64,000 nt of DNA, from assembly GCF_000177635.2 (NCBI RefSeq), contig NC_014836.1, positions 2,182,001 to 2,246,000 of the forward strand, in the 5' to 3' direction. This stretch comes from Desulfurispirillum indicum S5. GTDB lineage: Bacteria; Chrysiogenota; Chrysiogenetes; Chrysiogenales; Chrysiogenaceae. Shown here one piece after another: positions 6,934 through 15,533 of the stretch (the stretch's first letter is position 1; each line of letters starts with the position of its first letter). Position numbers and translations under genes: made by a program. The notes below the pieces were generated by a model. That model made no database searches and was not told where the DNA came from. It saw only the letters and a list, made by a program, of their open reading frames with translations.

Positions 6934-7712
6934 GAGCTTGTCCATAAATAATTATTAACCATTATGATAGTTTGCTATAGAATGATTCAGCGAGAGATCA
7001 TTCATGGCGGTGATTTATGTCTAAAGTGCAATCATGGGAAGTCTCAGATGCTTTCTGGCAAAGAGTTGAGCCTTTGCTGCCAATCCAGCAAAGAGATCCT
7101 GACAAGACCTACAAACGCAAGCCTGGTGGCGGACGGAAGCGACTTGACCCCAGAATGGCGTTTTCCGGCATTGTCTATGTGCTGCGCACCGGTTGCCAGT
7201 GGAAAGCCATACCCAAGGAGCAGTTTGGTTGCGCCAGTGCCGTGCACAAGTACTTCATTGAGTGGAGTAAGGCCGGTGTATTCGAAGCTATTTGGCGTCA
7301 AGGGCTGGCTGAGTATGACGAGATGGAGGGAATTGCCTGGGAGTGGCAAAGCATAGATGGCGGAATGTACAAAGCACCAATGGCTCTTGAAACCGTAGGG
7401 AAGAACCCGACGGATCGGGGAAAAAAACGGGAGCAAGCGTCATGTCCTGGTGGACGGTCGTGGCGTCCCGTTGTCCATCGTCGTAACCGGAGCGAACCGG
7501 CATGATGTGAGCCAGCTTGAAGCTGTTCTTGATGGCGTAGTCTTCGAGAAGCCTGCAGAGCAGGAGCAGCATCTTTGCGCAGATTGTGGCTACAAGGGAA
7601 AGCAGGCGCTCAGCAGCATTCTTCAGCGCGGATACATACCCCATGTAAAGCAGCGAAAAGAAGAGATCGAGGACAAGAAGCGTGACCCATCAAAGAAGGC
7701 GAGGCGCTGGAT
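6934..7712 (+). mobile_element. IS5-family element, 3'-truncated copy
   Basis: The left terminal repeat GAGCTTGTCCATAAAT is preceded by TAA, matching the TTA flanks of the complete copy at 10960-11884. The right end is missing: the sequence breaks after the codons RRWI, where an IS3-family element begins. The insertion disrupts higB. Confidence 0.85.
7017..7712 (+). pseudogene. IS5-family transposase, truncated
   Basis: The first frame (7017-7505) encodes an N-terminal domain, MSKVQSWEVSDAFWQRVEPL, and the first catalytic Asp (SIDGG). The second frame continues from about 7429 with GSKRHVLVDGRGVPL and the second Asp (CADCGYKG). They are joined at a run of seven A (7421-7427). The protein ends at RRWI, just before the catalytic Glu region, because of the IS3 insertion, so it is inactive. 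About 95 percent similar to the complete copy on the minus strand at 10964-11801. Confidence 0.85.
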
Positions 7713-7773
7713 TGGTGTATGTTGAATAAATCGGACACGAAAGGTAGATAGAGTTATCAAACCGGAGGTGTCT

Positions 7774-8087
7774 ATGAAGCGTCGAGTGGTATCGCGTTAC
7801 TCCAAGGAATTTCGCGCAGAGGCCGTGAGTCTTGTGAGGGACAGTGGGAAGTCTTCCGTAGAAGTATCTAGAGATCTTTCCTTGCCCAAGTCAACGCTTG
7901 AAAGCTGGCTTCGTGCGGACAAGGCGGGCAAGCTTACAGAAATAGGGAGTGATCGCCGCTCCTGACAGAAGTAGAGCAGGAGCTTTCCCGACTCAAGCGC
8001 GAGCTTCACCGTGCGCGCCAGGAGTGTGAAATCCTAAAAAAGGCCGCCGCGTACTTTGCCAGGGAGTCGCAGCCCGGTACGCGATGA
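7774..8087 (+). pseudogene. IS3-family OrfA (frameshifted)
   Basis: From ATG 7774 (GGAGGT upstream) the frame reads MKRRVVSRYSKEFRAEAVSL and KSTLESWLRAD, a helix-turn-helix of IS3 OrfA, then stops at 7965 after SDRRS. Removing the frame error at about 7960 allows continuation as LTEVEQELSRLKREL and ECEILKKAAAYF, the normal leucine-zipper region, to TGA 8085-8087. So a one-base deletion (or two-base insertion) has split orfA. The element may therefore no longer transpose by itself. Confidence 0.75.
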
Positions 8088-8947
8088 TCAAAGCACTTCA
8101 GCCTGAGTATAACCTGCGCCTGCTGTGTGAAGTCCTCGATGTATCCGTCAGTGGGTACTATTCATGGCGCACACGGCCAGTGTCAGAGCGTCGCAAGGAA
8201 AACCTGCGGCTCACGGTTGAAATCAAAGCGGCTCACGAGAAAACCCGGAAGACATATTCTCCGGAGCGCCTACAACAGGAGCTGATGGCAAATGGAATAC
8301 ATGTCAGTCTCTACCGGATCAGGAAAGTACGCAAGATGCATGGAATAGTGTGCAAACAGAAGCAGAAGTTCAAGGCAACCACCAACTCGAACCACAAGCT
8401 GCCAGTGGCACCAAACATACTGAATCAGGAGTTTACCGCCAGTGCCCCTAACCAGGCGTGGCTTACCGACATCACCTATGTTCCAACAGATGAAGGGTGG
8501 CTCTACCTTGCTGGTCACAAGGATCTCTACAGTAAAAAGCTGGTGGGGTATGCTATGTCTGAACGTATGACCAAGAACCTTGTCATGCAGTCACTGCAGC
8601 ATGCGGTGGAGCTGGAGCGTCCCGGCAAGGGGCTCATTCACCACAGCGATCGTGGCAGCCAATATTGCTCAAATGAGTTCAGGCAACAATTGGAGCGTTA
8701 TGGCATGCAATCTTCCATGAGCCGTCGGGGAAATTGCTATGACAATGCACCAATTGAGAGTTTCTGGGGAATACTGAAGACAGAGTTGATCTATCACAAG
8801 CGCTATGCGACACGCCAAGAGGCTATACGTAATATAACCGAGTACATTGAAGTGTTCTATAACAGACAAAGGATGCAGCGGGGACTTGGGTATCTCTCAC
8901 CTGCTGCATTCGAACAAAAATATTACAAAGAGAGAAAAACCGCATAA
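8084..8947 (+). CDS. IS3-family OrfB transposase (DDE integrase core)
   Basis: A 287-residue integrase-like protein. The N-terminal part has VSGYYSWRTRPVS; the rve core carries the DDE residues in WLTDITYV, HSDRGSQY and APIESFWGILKTE; the end is YNRQRMQRGLGYLSPAAFE. ATG 8084 overlaps the orfA stop; the product is normally made as an OrfAB fusion by -1 frameshifting at 8036-8042. It appears intact. Confidence 0.88.
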   Translation: MIKALQPEYNLRLLCEVLDVSVSGYYSWRTRPVSERRKENLRLTVEIKAAHEKTRKTYSPERLQQELMANGIHVSLYRIRKVRKMHGIVCKQKQKFKATTNSNHKLPVAPNILNQEFTASAPNQAWLTDITYVPTDEGWLYLAGHKDLYSKKLVGYAMSERMTKNLVMQSLQHAVELERPGKGLIHHSDRGSQYCSNEFRQQLERYGMQSSMSRRGNCYDNAPIESFWGILKTELIYHKRYATRQEAIRNITEYIEVFYNRQRMQRGLGYLSPAAFEQKYYKERKTA

Positions 8948-8978
8948 AGTTTTCGTGTCCGTTATTGACAACACATAC

Positions 8979-9521
8979 CATATTCTCCGGAGCGCCTACA
9001 ACAGGAGCTGATGGCAAATGGAATACATGTCAGTCTCTACCGGATCAGGAAAGTACGCAAGATGCATGGAATAGTGTGCAAACAGAAGCAGAAGTTCAAG
9101 GCAACCACCAACTCGAACCACAAGCTGCCAGTGGCACCAAACATACTGAATCAGGAGTTTACCGCCAGTGCCCCTAACCAGGCGTGGCTTACCGACATCA
9201 CCTATGTTCCAACAGATGAAGGGTGGCTCTACCTTGCTGGTCACAAGGATCTCTACAGTAAAAAGCTGGTGGGGTATGCTATGTCTGAACGTATGACCAA
9301 GAACCTTGTCATGCAGTCACTGCAGCATGCGGTGGAGCTGGAGCGTCCCGGCAAGGGGCTCATTCACCACAGCGATCGTGGCAGCCAATATTGCTCAAAT
9401 GAGTTCAGGCAACAATTGGAGCGTTATGGCATGCAATCTTCCATGAGCCGTCGGGGAAATTGCTATGACAATGCACCAATTGAGAGTTTCTGGGGAATAC
9501 TGAAGACAGAGTTGATCTATC
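8979..9521 (+). pseudogene. Partial second copy of IS3-family orfB
   Basis: 543 bp that repeat 8253-8795 of the complete element; the encoded residues are identical throughout. Both ends are cut: the left joins the right end of the complete IS3 copy, the right joins the second RAYT unit. It keeps the DDE residues but lacks the N-terminal and C-terminal parts and any start signal. The high identity means a recent event. Confidence 0.85.
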
Positions 9522-9610
9522 GACAAGCAAAAGGACACCCACTTTGCACTTGATGATTCCGCCATATATTCGATACACTCAAACACCAAACTCCCAGCAG
9601 GAGGTGCCAC

Positions 9611-10612
9611 ATGACCATTGCCAGAAGTCAGATTATTGCCCTGGATTCCACGCCCTACTATCACTGCGTCAGTCGTTGTGTGCGGCGGGCCTTTCTGTGT
9701 GGTGTTGACTCGGTAACGGGGCAGAGTTTCGACCACCGCAAGCAGTGGATTCTGGATCGGCTAGGGGTGCTGACTGAGGTCTTTGCTATTGATATCTGCG
9801 CCTACGCTCTGATGAGCAACCACTATCATCTGGTGCTGCGGGTTGACCGGGAGCGGGTGGAGGCGATGTCTGATTATGAGGTGCTTGGGCGCTGGAATGT
9901 GCTCTTTTCCGGCAATCCGCTGATCAAGATGTTTCTGGCGGGGCAGAAGCTCAGTGCTGTGCAGGAGCAGATGCTGGCGGCTTTGATTCGGGATATTCGC
10001 CCGCGTCTGTATGATATTTCCTGGTTTATGCGCAGTCTCAATGAGTGGATTGCCCGGCAGGCCAACAAAGAGGATAATTGCAAGGGGCGTTTCTGGGAGG
10101 GGCGATTTCGCACCCAGGCGCTGCTGGATGAATACGGTCTGCTGACGTGCATGGCCTATGTGGATCTGAATGCCATTCGGGCGGGGATTGCGGATTCACC
10201 GGAGCATTCCGACTTCTCTTCCATCCAGGCGCGCATACGAGCCTGGGGAGAGGTTTTAGGGGAAGAGGCGGCGGCTCAGTGTCCGCCTTTACTGGGCTTT
10301 AACGACAGTGGGACTGATGACGCTCTGCTACCCTTTACCACTGTGGATTATATGGAGCTGGTGGATTGGACGGCGCGCAATGTGCGGGCTGACAAGGCCT
10401 GCGCCATGGATGAGGACGCGCCGCCGATTCTGGTGCGCATGGGCATAGACAGTGAGCGCTTTGCCAAGCAGATGCGGGGTGAAGGCGGCAGTTTCCCCAC
10501 CTTCATGGGAGCCTACCACTGTCTGCGCGATGCGGCCAGGGAGCGGGGGCTGCACTATGTGCGGGGCAGTGGCACAGCCAAACGGTTGTTCTGCGCCGAC
10601 AGGGCGTCGTAG
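9611..10612 (+). CDS. REP-associated tyrosine transposase-like protein, copy B
   Basis: 333 residues, differing from copy A at only about ten positions (for example DNCKGRF instead of DGCKGRF, IRAWGEVLG instead of IEAWGKTLG). The HUH motif NHYHLV and the YVDLNAIRAG region are kept, as is the GGAGG ribosome site. Both copies look intact, which suggests the family is still under selection or was duplicated recently. Confidence 0.82.
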   Translation: MTIARSQIIALDSTPYYHCVSRCVRRAFLCGVDSVTGQSFDHRKQWILDRLGVLTEVFAIDICAYALMSNHYHLVLRVDRERVEAMSDYEVLGRWNVLFSGNPLIKMFLAGQKLSAVQEQMLAALIRDIRPRLYDISWFMRSLNEWIARQANKEDNCKGRFWEGRFRTQALLDEYGLLTCMAYVDLNAIRAGIADSPEHSDFSSIQARIRAWGEVLGEEAAAQCPPLLGFNDSGTDDALLPFTTVDYMELVDWTARNVRADKACAMDEDAPPILVRMGIDSERFAKQMRGEGGSFPTFMGAYHCLRDAARERGLHYVRGSGTAKRLFCADRAS

Positions 10613-10959
10613 AAGAATTCTACCCAATTGGATTTAAGGCCACCTTCCAATTCACCAGTCCAATCCCTCGCTGCACTCTTCCACCGGGGTCTGCATGTCT
10701 TCGCGGATGGATTCCGCATACCGGGAATGGAGAGCAGGTACAGGCTTTCCTGAATGGAATTCCTGTTTTCTTCGGCAGTAAGAATTGCTTTAGTAACTAT
10801 TCACGGTGAACATAACAGAAAAAGAGGGTCTCACCCAAAGTCCACAAAGCCCTCCAAGAAAAGTAGTCAAGAGAAAACCATATCTCTCGCCCGTTCGCTG
10901 CGCTCACTCGAGGCGCAGAGGGCGCGGAGGGAAGAAGAAACAAATTTGTAGCTGCTTTA

Positions 10960-11884
10960 GAACTTATCCATAAATTACGCCGATTTTCCTGTATGTGATT
11001 ATGGCTGCCGCAAGACACGTCAACCCGTAGTGAGTGACCTCAAGCTTCTCAAAGCGCACATGAATCTTCCTGAAACGGTTGAACCAGGAAATAGATGCTT
11101 CCACTATCCAGCGCCTCGCCTTCTTTGATGGGTCACGCTTCTTGTCCTCGATCTCTTCTTTTCGCTGCTTTACATGGGGTATGTATCCGCGCTGAAGAAT
11201 GCTGCTGAGCGCCTGCTTTCCCTTGTAGCCACAATCTGCGCAAAGATGCTGCTCCTGCTCTGCAGGCTTCTCGAAGACTACGCCATCAAGAACAGCTTCA
11301 AGCTGGCTCACATCATGCCGGTTCGCTCCGGTTACGACGATGGACAACGGGACGCCACGACCGTCCACCAGGACATGACGCTTGCTCCCGTTTTTTTCCC
11401 CGATCCGTCGGGTTCTTCCCTACGGTTTCAAGAGCCATTGGTGCTTTGTACATTCCGCCATCTATGCTTTGCCACTCCCAGGCAATTCCCTCCATCTCGT
11501 CATACTCAGCCAGCCCTTGACGCCAAATAGCTTCGAATACACCGGCCTTACTCCACTCAATGAAGTACTTGTGCACGGCACTTGCGCAACCAAACTGCTC
11601 CTTGGGTATCGCTTTCCACTGACAACCGGTGCGCAGAACATAGACAATGCCGGAAAACGCCTTCCTGGGGTTAAGTCGCTTGCGCCCACCACCAGGCTTG
11701 CGCTTGTAGACCTTGTCAAGATCTCTTTGATGGATTGGCAGCAAAGGCTCAACTCTTTGCCAGAAAGCATCTGAGACTTCCCATGATTGCACTTTAGACA
11801 TAAATCACCGCCATGAATGATCTCTCACTGAATCATTCTATAGCAAACTATCATAATGGTCAATAATTATTTATGGACAAGCTC
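10960..11884 (-). mobile_element. IS5-family insertion sequence, complete copy
   Basis: 925 bp bounded by inverted repeats GAACTTATCCATAAAT and, on the other strand, GAGCTTGTCCATAAAT. It is flanked on both sides by TTA, a three-base target duplication. The transposase is read on the minus strand. It sits in the disrupted second antitoxin copy. Confidence 0.9.
10964..11801 (-). CDS. IS5-family transposase made by frameshifting
   Basis: Two frames: 11801-11313 (N-terminal domain and first Asp, SIDGG) and an overlapping frame ending at 10964 (VDGRGVPL, second Asp in CADCGYKG, Glu in WIVEAS). They are joined at a run of seven A within GACCGGGG-like sequence, which is exactly conserved in the truncated copy at 7421-7427. 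Loss of one A by slippage, or +1 frameshifting, gives the continuous family motif DRGKNGSKRHVLVDGRG. Because both copies keep it, I read this as programmed and not as decay. Confidence 0.82.
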
Positions 11885-12442
11885 TTACTCTGCGTTCTCC
11901 GCGTGCTCTGCGAGAGAAATTGCCTTTCTCCCATTCGAAACCCTGAATAATTACCTGCATTATTCCTTTTCCCGGTGATGGTTATAGGCCGGTGGGAGTG
12001 TGTGGCCTCATCAATAAGTCGATACAGATTGGCACGGGCTTCACTGGCAGTCACTACGGCATGGCATGCTCTCCTGTCGATGTGCGGATTTATTGCTCGG
12101 AAATATTCAGCGATTGGCAGCGCCTTTCATGAAAGTACGCTTTTTCGTCGCAATTCAATTAAAATGTGGCTTGCCGTTTCGCTACGCGTTTTCCCATAGA
12201 AATTTCCCCTGAACAGGCAATCTCCCTTTGCCCCCTTGCGGCTTTGCGCCTTGAGTGAACACTGCGAACGGGCGTGAGACTCTGTCTTTCCATTCGCGTT
12301 CATTCGCGGTCAACATCCCTGGTTTTCACCTCGACCTCCTGCTTGGGTACGGGCCACAGAAAACGGAACTGGTCATTTGTCGCCAGATACCTTACCCTGC
12401 TTCATCATCACAATGCGCCAGTGGCGCTGCAGGGAGGGCATT
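11885..12442. other. Intergenic stretch, right edge of the accessory island
   Basis: 11962-12310 is the conserved end of the duplicated unit. 11885-11915 contains CTCTGCGTTCTCCGCG, an imperfect purine/pyrimidine repeat; a related GCGCAGAGGGCGCGGA occurs at 10913-10930 on the other side of the IS. 12310-12442 carries no gene I can support. Confidence 0.45.
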
Positions 12443-13069
12443 ATGAGCAGTCACTTTGACGCTGCCGCCAGCAAATGGGATCATGACCCCGCAAAAGTTG
12501 AGCGGGCAAGGGTAACAGCGGAAAGAATCCGGGAACTCCCCTTCGTCAATCGCAACAGCCTGGTGGATTTTGGCAGTGGCACCGGCCTGCTCGGCCTGCA
12601 GCTGAAGGATTCCTTCGCCAGCGTTCTCCTGGTCGATTCCTCGCCGGAAATGCTGCGGGTGGCCCGCGAGAAGATCACCGAACAGGGTATAACCAATGTC
12701 GAAACCTGCCACGGGGACAGCCTGACCGATGTGGTTTCGCGCCATTCAGCGATCACCACGCTGATGGTTCTGCATCACATGGCCGATGTGAAAGCATTTT
12801 TTACTGAGGCCTACCAGGCCCTCGAGCCGGAAGGCTTCCTGATTATTGCCGATCTGGCCAAGGAAGACGGTTCATTCCACAAGCACATGTCATCATTCAG
12901 TGGTCACAATGGATTTGATACTGAGGAGCTGTCCGAAATCGCAGCTGAAAGCGGCTTTCGCGTTCACAGCGCTGAGCGCTATCACGAAATAGTCAAAAAG
13001 GGTGCGAACGGAGAAAAGCGTGCCTATCCACTCTTCCTGTTTGCCGCCATAAAGCAGGTCCTCCCGTAA
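12443..13069 (+). CDS. Class I SAM-dependent methyltransferase
   Basis: A 208-residue methyltransferase. Motif I is VDFGSGTGLLGL, the acidic residue binding the SAM ribose is in VLLVDSSPEML, and TLMVLHHMADV is the post-motif region of UbiE/MenG-like enzymes. The start chosen is ATG 12443 with AGGGAGGG upstream; the frame is open further left. Substrate unknown. A hairpin terminator follows. Not part of an obvious operon. Confidence 0.8.
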   Translation: MSSHFDAAASKWDHDPAKVERARVTAERIRELPFVNRNSLVDFGSGTGLLGLQLKDSFASVLLVDSSPEMLRVAREKITEQGITNVETCHGDSLTDVVSRHSAITTLMVLHHMADVKAFFTEAYQALEPEGFLIIADLAKEDGSFHKHMSSFSGHNGFDTEELSEIAAESGFRVHSAERYHEIVKKGANGEKRAYPLFLFAAIKQVLP

Positions 13070-13078
13070 AAGAGTCAC

Positions 13079-13107
13079 CCGGCAGCTTATTCACCCTGCC
13101 GGTTATT
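13079..13107 (+). terminator. Probable intrinsic terminator of the methyltransferase gene
   Basis: CCGGCAG and CTGCCGG pair around a ten-base loop and are followed by TTATTCT. It lies ten bases after the stop codon. The T tract is weak. Confidence 0.5.
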
Positions 13108-13171
13108 CTGCAGAACTTCACTGAATGCGGCAGCGAGAATACCTGTAGGCATCGCGAATGGAGAATCTCAT

Positions 13172-13696
13172 ATGAAAAAACTGTTACTGCTTTTCAGTGC
13201 TCTTCTGCTCAAAGGGTGTCTGGGGATGCCGAAAGCTGTCCAGCCTGTTACGGATTTTGAGCTGGAGCGCTATCTGGGAACCTGGTACGAGATCGCGCGT
13301 CTGGATCATTCGTTCGAACGGGGCTTAAGCGGGGTTACGGCTGAGTACCGTCTGCGGGACGATGGAGGTATACAGGTGCTCAATCGCGGGTTCTCGGAGT
13401 CGAAAAACCAGTGGAAAGAAGCTGTGGGCAAAGCCTATTTTGTGAACAGTGATTCGGAGGGTTTCCTGAAGGTTTCCTTCTTTGGCCCCTTTTACGGTTC
13501 CTATGTGATTTTCGAGCTGGATCACGAGAACTACCAGTACGCCTTTATCTCTGGTCCCAACACCGGGTATCTCTGGTTCCTGTCGCGCACGCCAACCGTG
13601 GAACAGGAAATGATGGAGAAGTTCCTGTCGGCGGCAAGGGCTCGCGGGTTTGATACGGACAACCTTATTTTTGTAGGGCACGGGCGGCAAGAGTAG
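13172..13696 (+). CDS. blc: Outer-membrane lipoprotein Blc (bacterial lipocalin)
   Basis: A 174-residue lipocalin. A signal peptide with lipobox LLLKGC (Cys16 as lipidated residue) is followed by YLGTWYEIARLDHSFERG, the GXW motif region of Blc proteins, and by GPFYGSYVIFELD and GYLWFLSRTP. Blc sits in the outer membrane facing the periplasm and binds lipids, possibly lysophospholipids. No operon partner is visible; the next gene converges on it. Confidence 0.9.
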   Translation: MKKLLLLFSALLLKGCLGMPKAVQPVTDFELERYLGTWYEIARLDHSFERGLSGVTAEYRLRDDGGIQVLNRGFSESKNQWKEAVGKAYFVNSDSEGFLKVSFFGPFYGSYVIFELDHENYQYAFISGPNTGYLWFLSRTPTVEQEMMEKFLSAARARGFDTDNLIFVGHGRQE

Positions 13697-13699
13697 CCT

Positions 13700-15301
13700 T
13701 CAGCAAAGCCCGTCGCTGCTGCAATCCAGGCGTCCATGTTTTTCACAGGAGACCTGGTTGCGCCCGGCGGCTTTCGAGGCGTACAGGGCCTTGTCGGCAC
13801 GGGCCAGAAACCCGGCTTCATCGTCATCGGGCTGCCACGCGGTCACGCCGAAGCTGCAGGTCAGATTCCCTATGATGGGAAACGGATGCCATTCTATCTG
13901 CTGCCGCAGTTTTTCCGCAACGATCCTGGCAGCTTTGCAGTCATTATCCCTGAGCAGCAATACGAATTCTTCGCCACCCCAGCGGGCAAAGACGTCACTT
14001 GCGCGAATCCCCGCGCTGACAATCCTGGCAATTTCCTTCAGTACGGCATCCCCGGTGTTGTGACCCCAGGTGTCATTGACTCGCTTAAAGTGGTCTATGT
14101 CGAACATGATCAGCGCCATGGGGGTGGAGTTGCGTCGCTTTCTGGCGGCTTCGTCATCCAGCACCCGAGTGAACTGCAACCGGTTGGAGATGCCCGTAAG
14201 GGGATCGGTAATCGCCAGGGTTTCTTTCTCCTGTATCAGGGCCTCCGCCAGGGAAAGCAGGGTGTTGAAGGTGGTGGCAATATGGGTAATTTCATTCGGC
14301 CCACGGGTGGGTATGCGGCTGCTGAAGTCCTGGTTACGCACAATGCGGTCAATACTGGACAAGACGGCACTCAGTGCCCGTAAAAGACTGGTGGTGGCGG
14401 ATATCGTCAGAAACAGCACCGCGAGGGCGGCAACAGACACAACTGCCATTCCCACATGCATTGACGACTGCAGCTGACTGAGTTCTTCATGGGTGTGCTG
14501 TCTGATGATTTCCAGGGAGAGCTCTTCCAGGGACTTCATGTTATTGATAACCATTGACGAAGTGGTCCACCAGCCCATGGTGGTCAGGGATGTGGGGACA
14601 ACTCCATGGGCCATGATATGCTCCAGAGCCTGAAACATGCGCTCATTGGCCTGGTCACGGCACTTGTCCTCAAAGGCATGGGAGAGCTCGGCAGACGCTT
14701 TGCCTCTCAGCCGTCGCACCTGCTCATCATAGAGCCCCTTCAGGCTGAACAGCGTGCGCAACGCAACGGGTTCCGGCTGTTCGCTTTCCAGAATCTGTCC
14801 CAGGGTGGCGCGGATCTGACCAAGATACTCCTTGGCTTCAATCAGATGACGATGGGCATCGATGTCACTGGCGGCAATGGTCAGGCGTGGTTCATGGGTG
14901 AGGGTATCCATGGCGTCCAGCAGCTGGCGCAGAAGCTGTGTGTACTCCAGCCGTATGTCAGCGAAGCCCGCTGACTGCTGCAGCGTGCTGTGCCGAACCG
15001 CGTCAAGTCGTTCACGAAAACCGGGCAGCGGCACTGGTGTCTTCTCCAGGGTGTCGAGGGCGGCATCTGTGTGGCGAAATTGGCGATCCAGATTCTGGTA
15101 TTGCCCTGTGACAGCCTGCCCTCGCTCTTTTTGCAGTTCGTGCACGGCTCCTGAAAGAGCGCTGACAGTCTGGACGTTCGCGCTGACCCGCTCCACAGCG
15201 CGGGTCTGAATGATAAAGTTACCGTATTGCAGCCAAATGGTAAGAAACATGCCGGTTATCGCCATGAAGCTCAAGAGCAGAATTTTCTGTCGCAGGCTCA
15301 C
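13700..15301 (-). CDS. Membrane diguanylate cyclase with NIT-like sensor domain
   Basis: An N-terminal membrane segment (KILLLSFMAITGMFLTIWL) is followed by a periplasmic helical domain of about 260 residues with SALSGAVHELQKERGQAVT, which resembles the NIT nitrate/nitrite-sensing domain. A second membrane segment (VGMAVVSVAALAVLFLTISA), a HAMP-like linker and a GGDEF domain follow. The active site is RWGGEEFVLLL; FDIDHFKRVNDTWGH is typical. The preferred start is GTG 15301, with AGGAGG four bases upstream; another GTG lies at 15328. The enzyme should make cyclic di-GMP. No EAL domain and no RxxD inhibitory site was seen before GGEEF. Confidence 0.85.
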   Translation of the reverse strand: MSLRQKILLLSFMAITGMFLTIWLQYGNFIIQTRAVERVSANVQTVSALSGAVHELQKERGQAVTGQYQNLDRQFRHTDAALDTLEKTPVPLPGFRERLDAVRHSTLQQSAGFADIRLEYTQLLRQLLDAMDTLTHEPRLTIAASDIDAHRHLIEAKEYLGQIRATLGQILESEQPEPVALRTLFSLKGLYDEQVRRLRGKASAELSHAFEDKCRDQANERMFQALEHIMAHGVVPTSLTTMGWWTTSSMVINNMKSLEELSLEIIRQHTHEELSQLQSSMHVGMAVVSVAALAVLFLTISATTSLLRALSAVLSSIDRIVRNQDFSSRIPTRGPNEITHIATTFNTLLSLAEALIQEKETLAITDPLTGISNRLQFTRVLDDEAARKRRNSTPMALIMFDIDHFKRVNDTWGHNTGDAVLKEIARIVSAGIRASDVFARWGGEEFVLLLRDNDCKAARIVAEKLRQQIEWHPFPIIGNLTCSFGVTAWQPDDDEAGFLARADKALYASKAAGRNQVSCEKHGRLDCSSDGLC

Positions 15302-15331
15302 AAATCCTCCTGTAAACACGATGGTCACGAT

Positions 15332-15346
15332 GGATACAGTGTATCC
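15332..15346. promoter_or_regulatory. Perfect 7-bp inverted repeat upstream of the diguanylate cyclase gene
   Basis: GGATACA G TGTATCC, a perfect palindrome with one central base, 31 bp before the preferred GTG start. The size suits a dimeric regulator. No known operator consensus is matched with certainty. Confidence 0.4.
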
Positions 15347-15533
15347 TATCGGAATCCTGGTAGCAATCCATTAGGAGACTACAGAAAATCTCCATCTGCG
15401 ACATTACAAAACCACAGCGCCATCCCAAATCTTTCATGGGGCATGGTTGAAGGCCCTGGCCCTTGACACGAGACAGGAAACATTCCATATCTCCTTCTGA
15501 ATCGACATTTCCCGAAAACACGGTGGTGGTGAC

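Larger units (their letters stand above)
7716..8975 (+). mobile_element. IS3-family insertion sequence
   Basis: Terminal inverted repeats are seen as TGTATGTTGAATAAATCGG on the left and, on the reverse strand at the right, TGTGTTGTCAATAACGG, both followed by ACACGAAA. Inside are orfA and orfB with a classic -1 slippery site A AAA AAG (8036-8042). It is inserted in the IS5-family copy. Target duplication cannot be checked because the right flank is another IS fragment. Confidence 0.85.
10652..12062 (-). pseudogene. Second Phd/YefM antitoxin copy, split and frameshifted
   Basis: The C-terminal part is recognisable at 10652-10790 and the N-terminal part at 11962-12062 (TASEARANLYRLIDEATHSH). 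Compared with the intact gene the start region reads ATG CCG TAG, one base short, which destroys the frame at codon 3. The interior is replaced by about 1.2 kb that includes the IS5-family element. Clearly dead. Confidence 0.8.
9530..12310 (+). repeat. Duplicated RAYT/antitoxin unit, copy B, interrupted
   Basis: Matches copy A (3888-5525) from AAAGGACACCCACTTT onward. Copy B is broken inside the antitoxin gene: homology runs 9530-10790 and resumes at 11962-12310. The gap holds an IS5-family element plus short noncoding sequence. Copy B's left end cuts the IS3 fragment. Confidence 0.75.
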
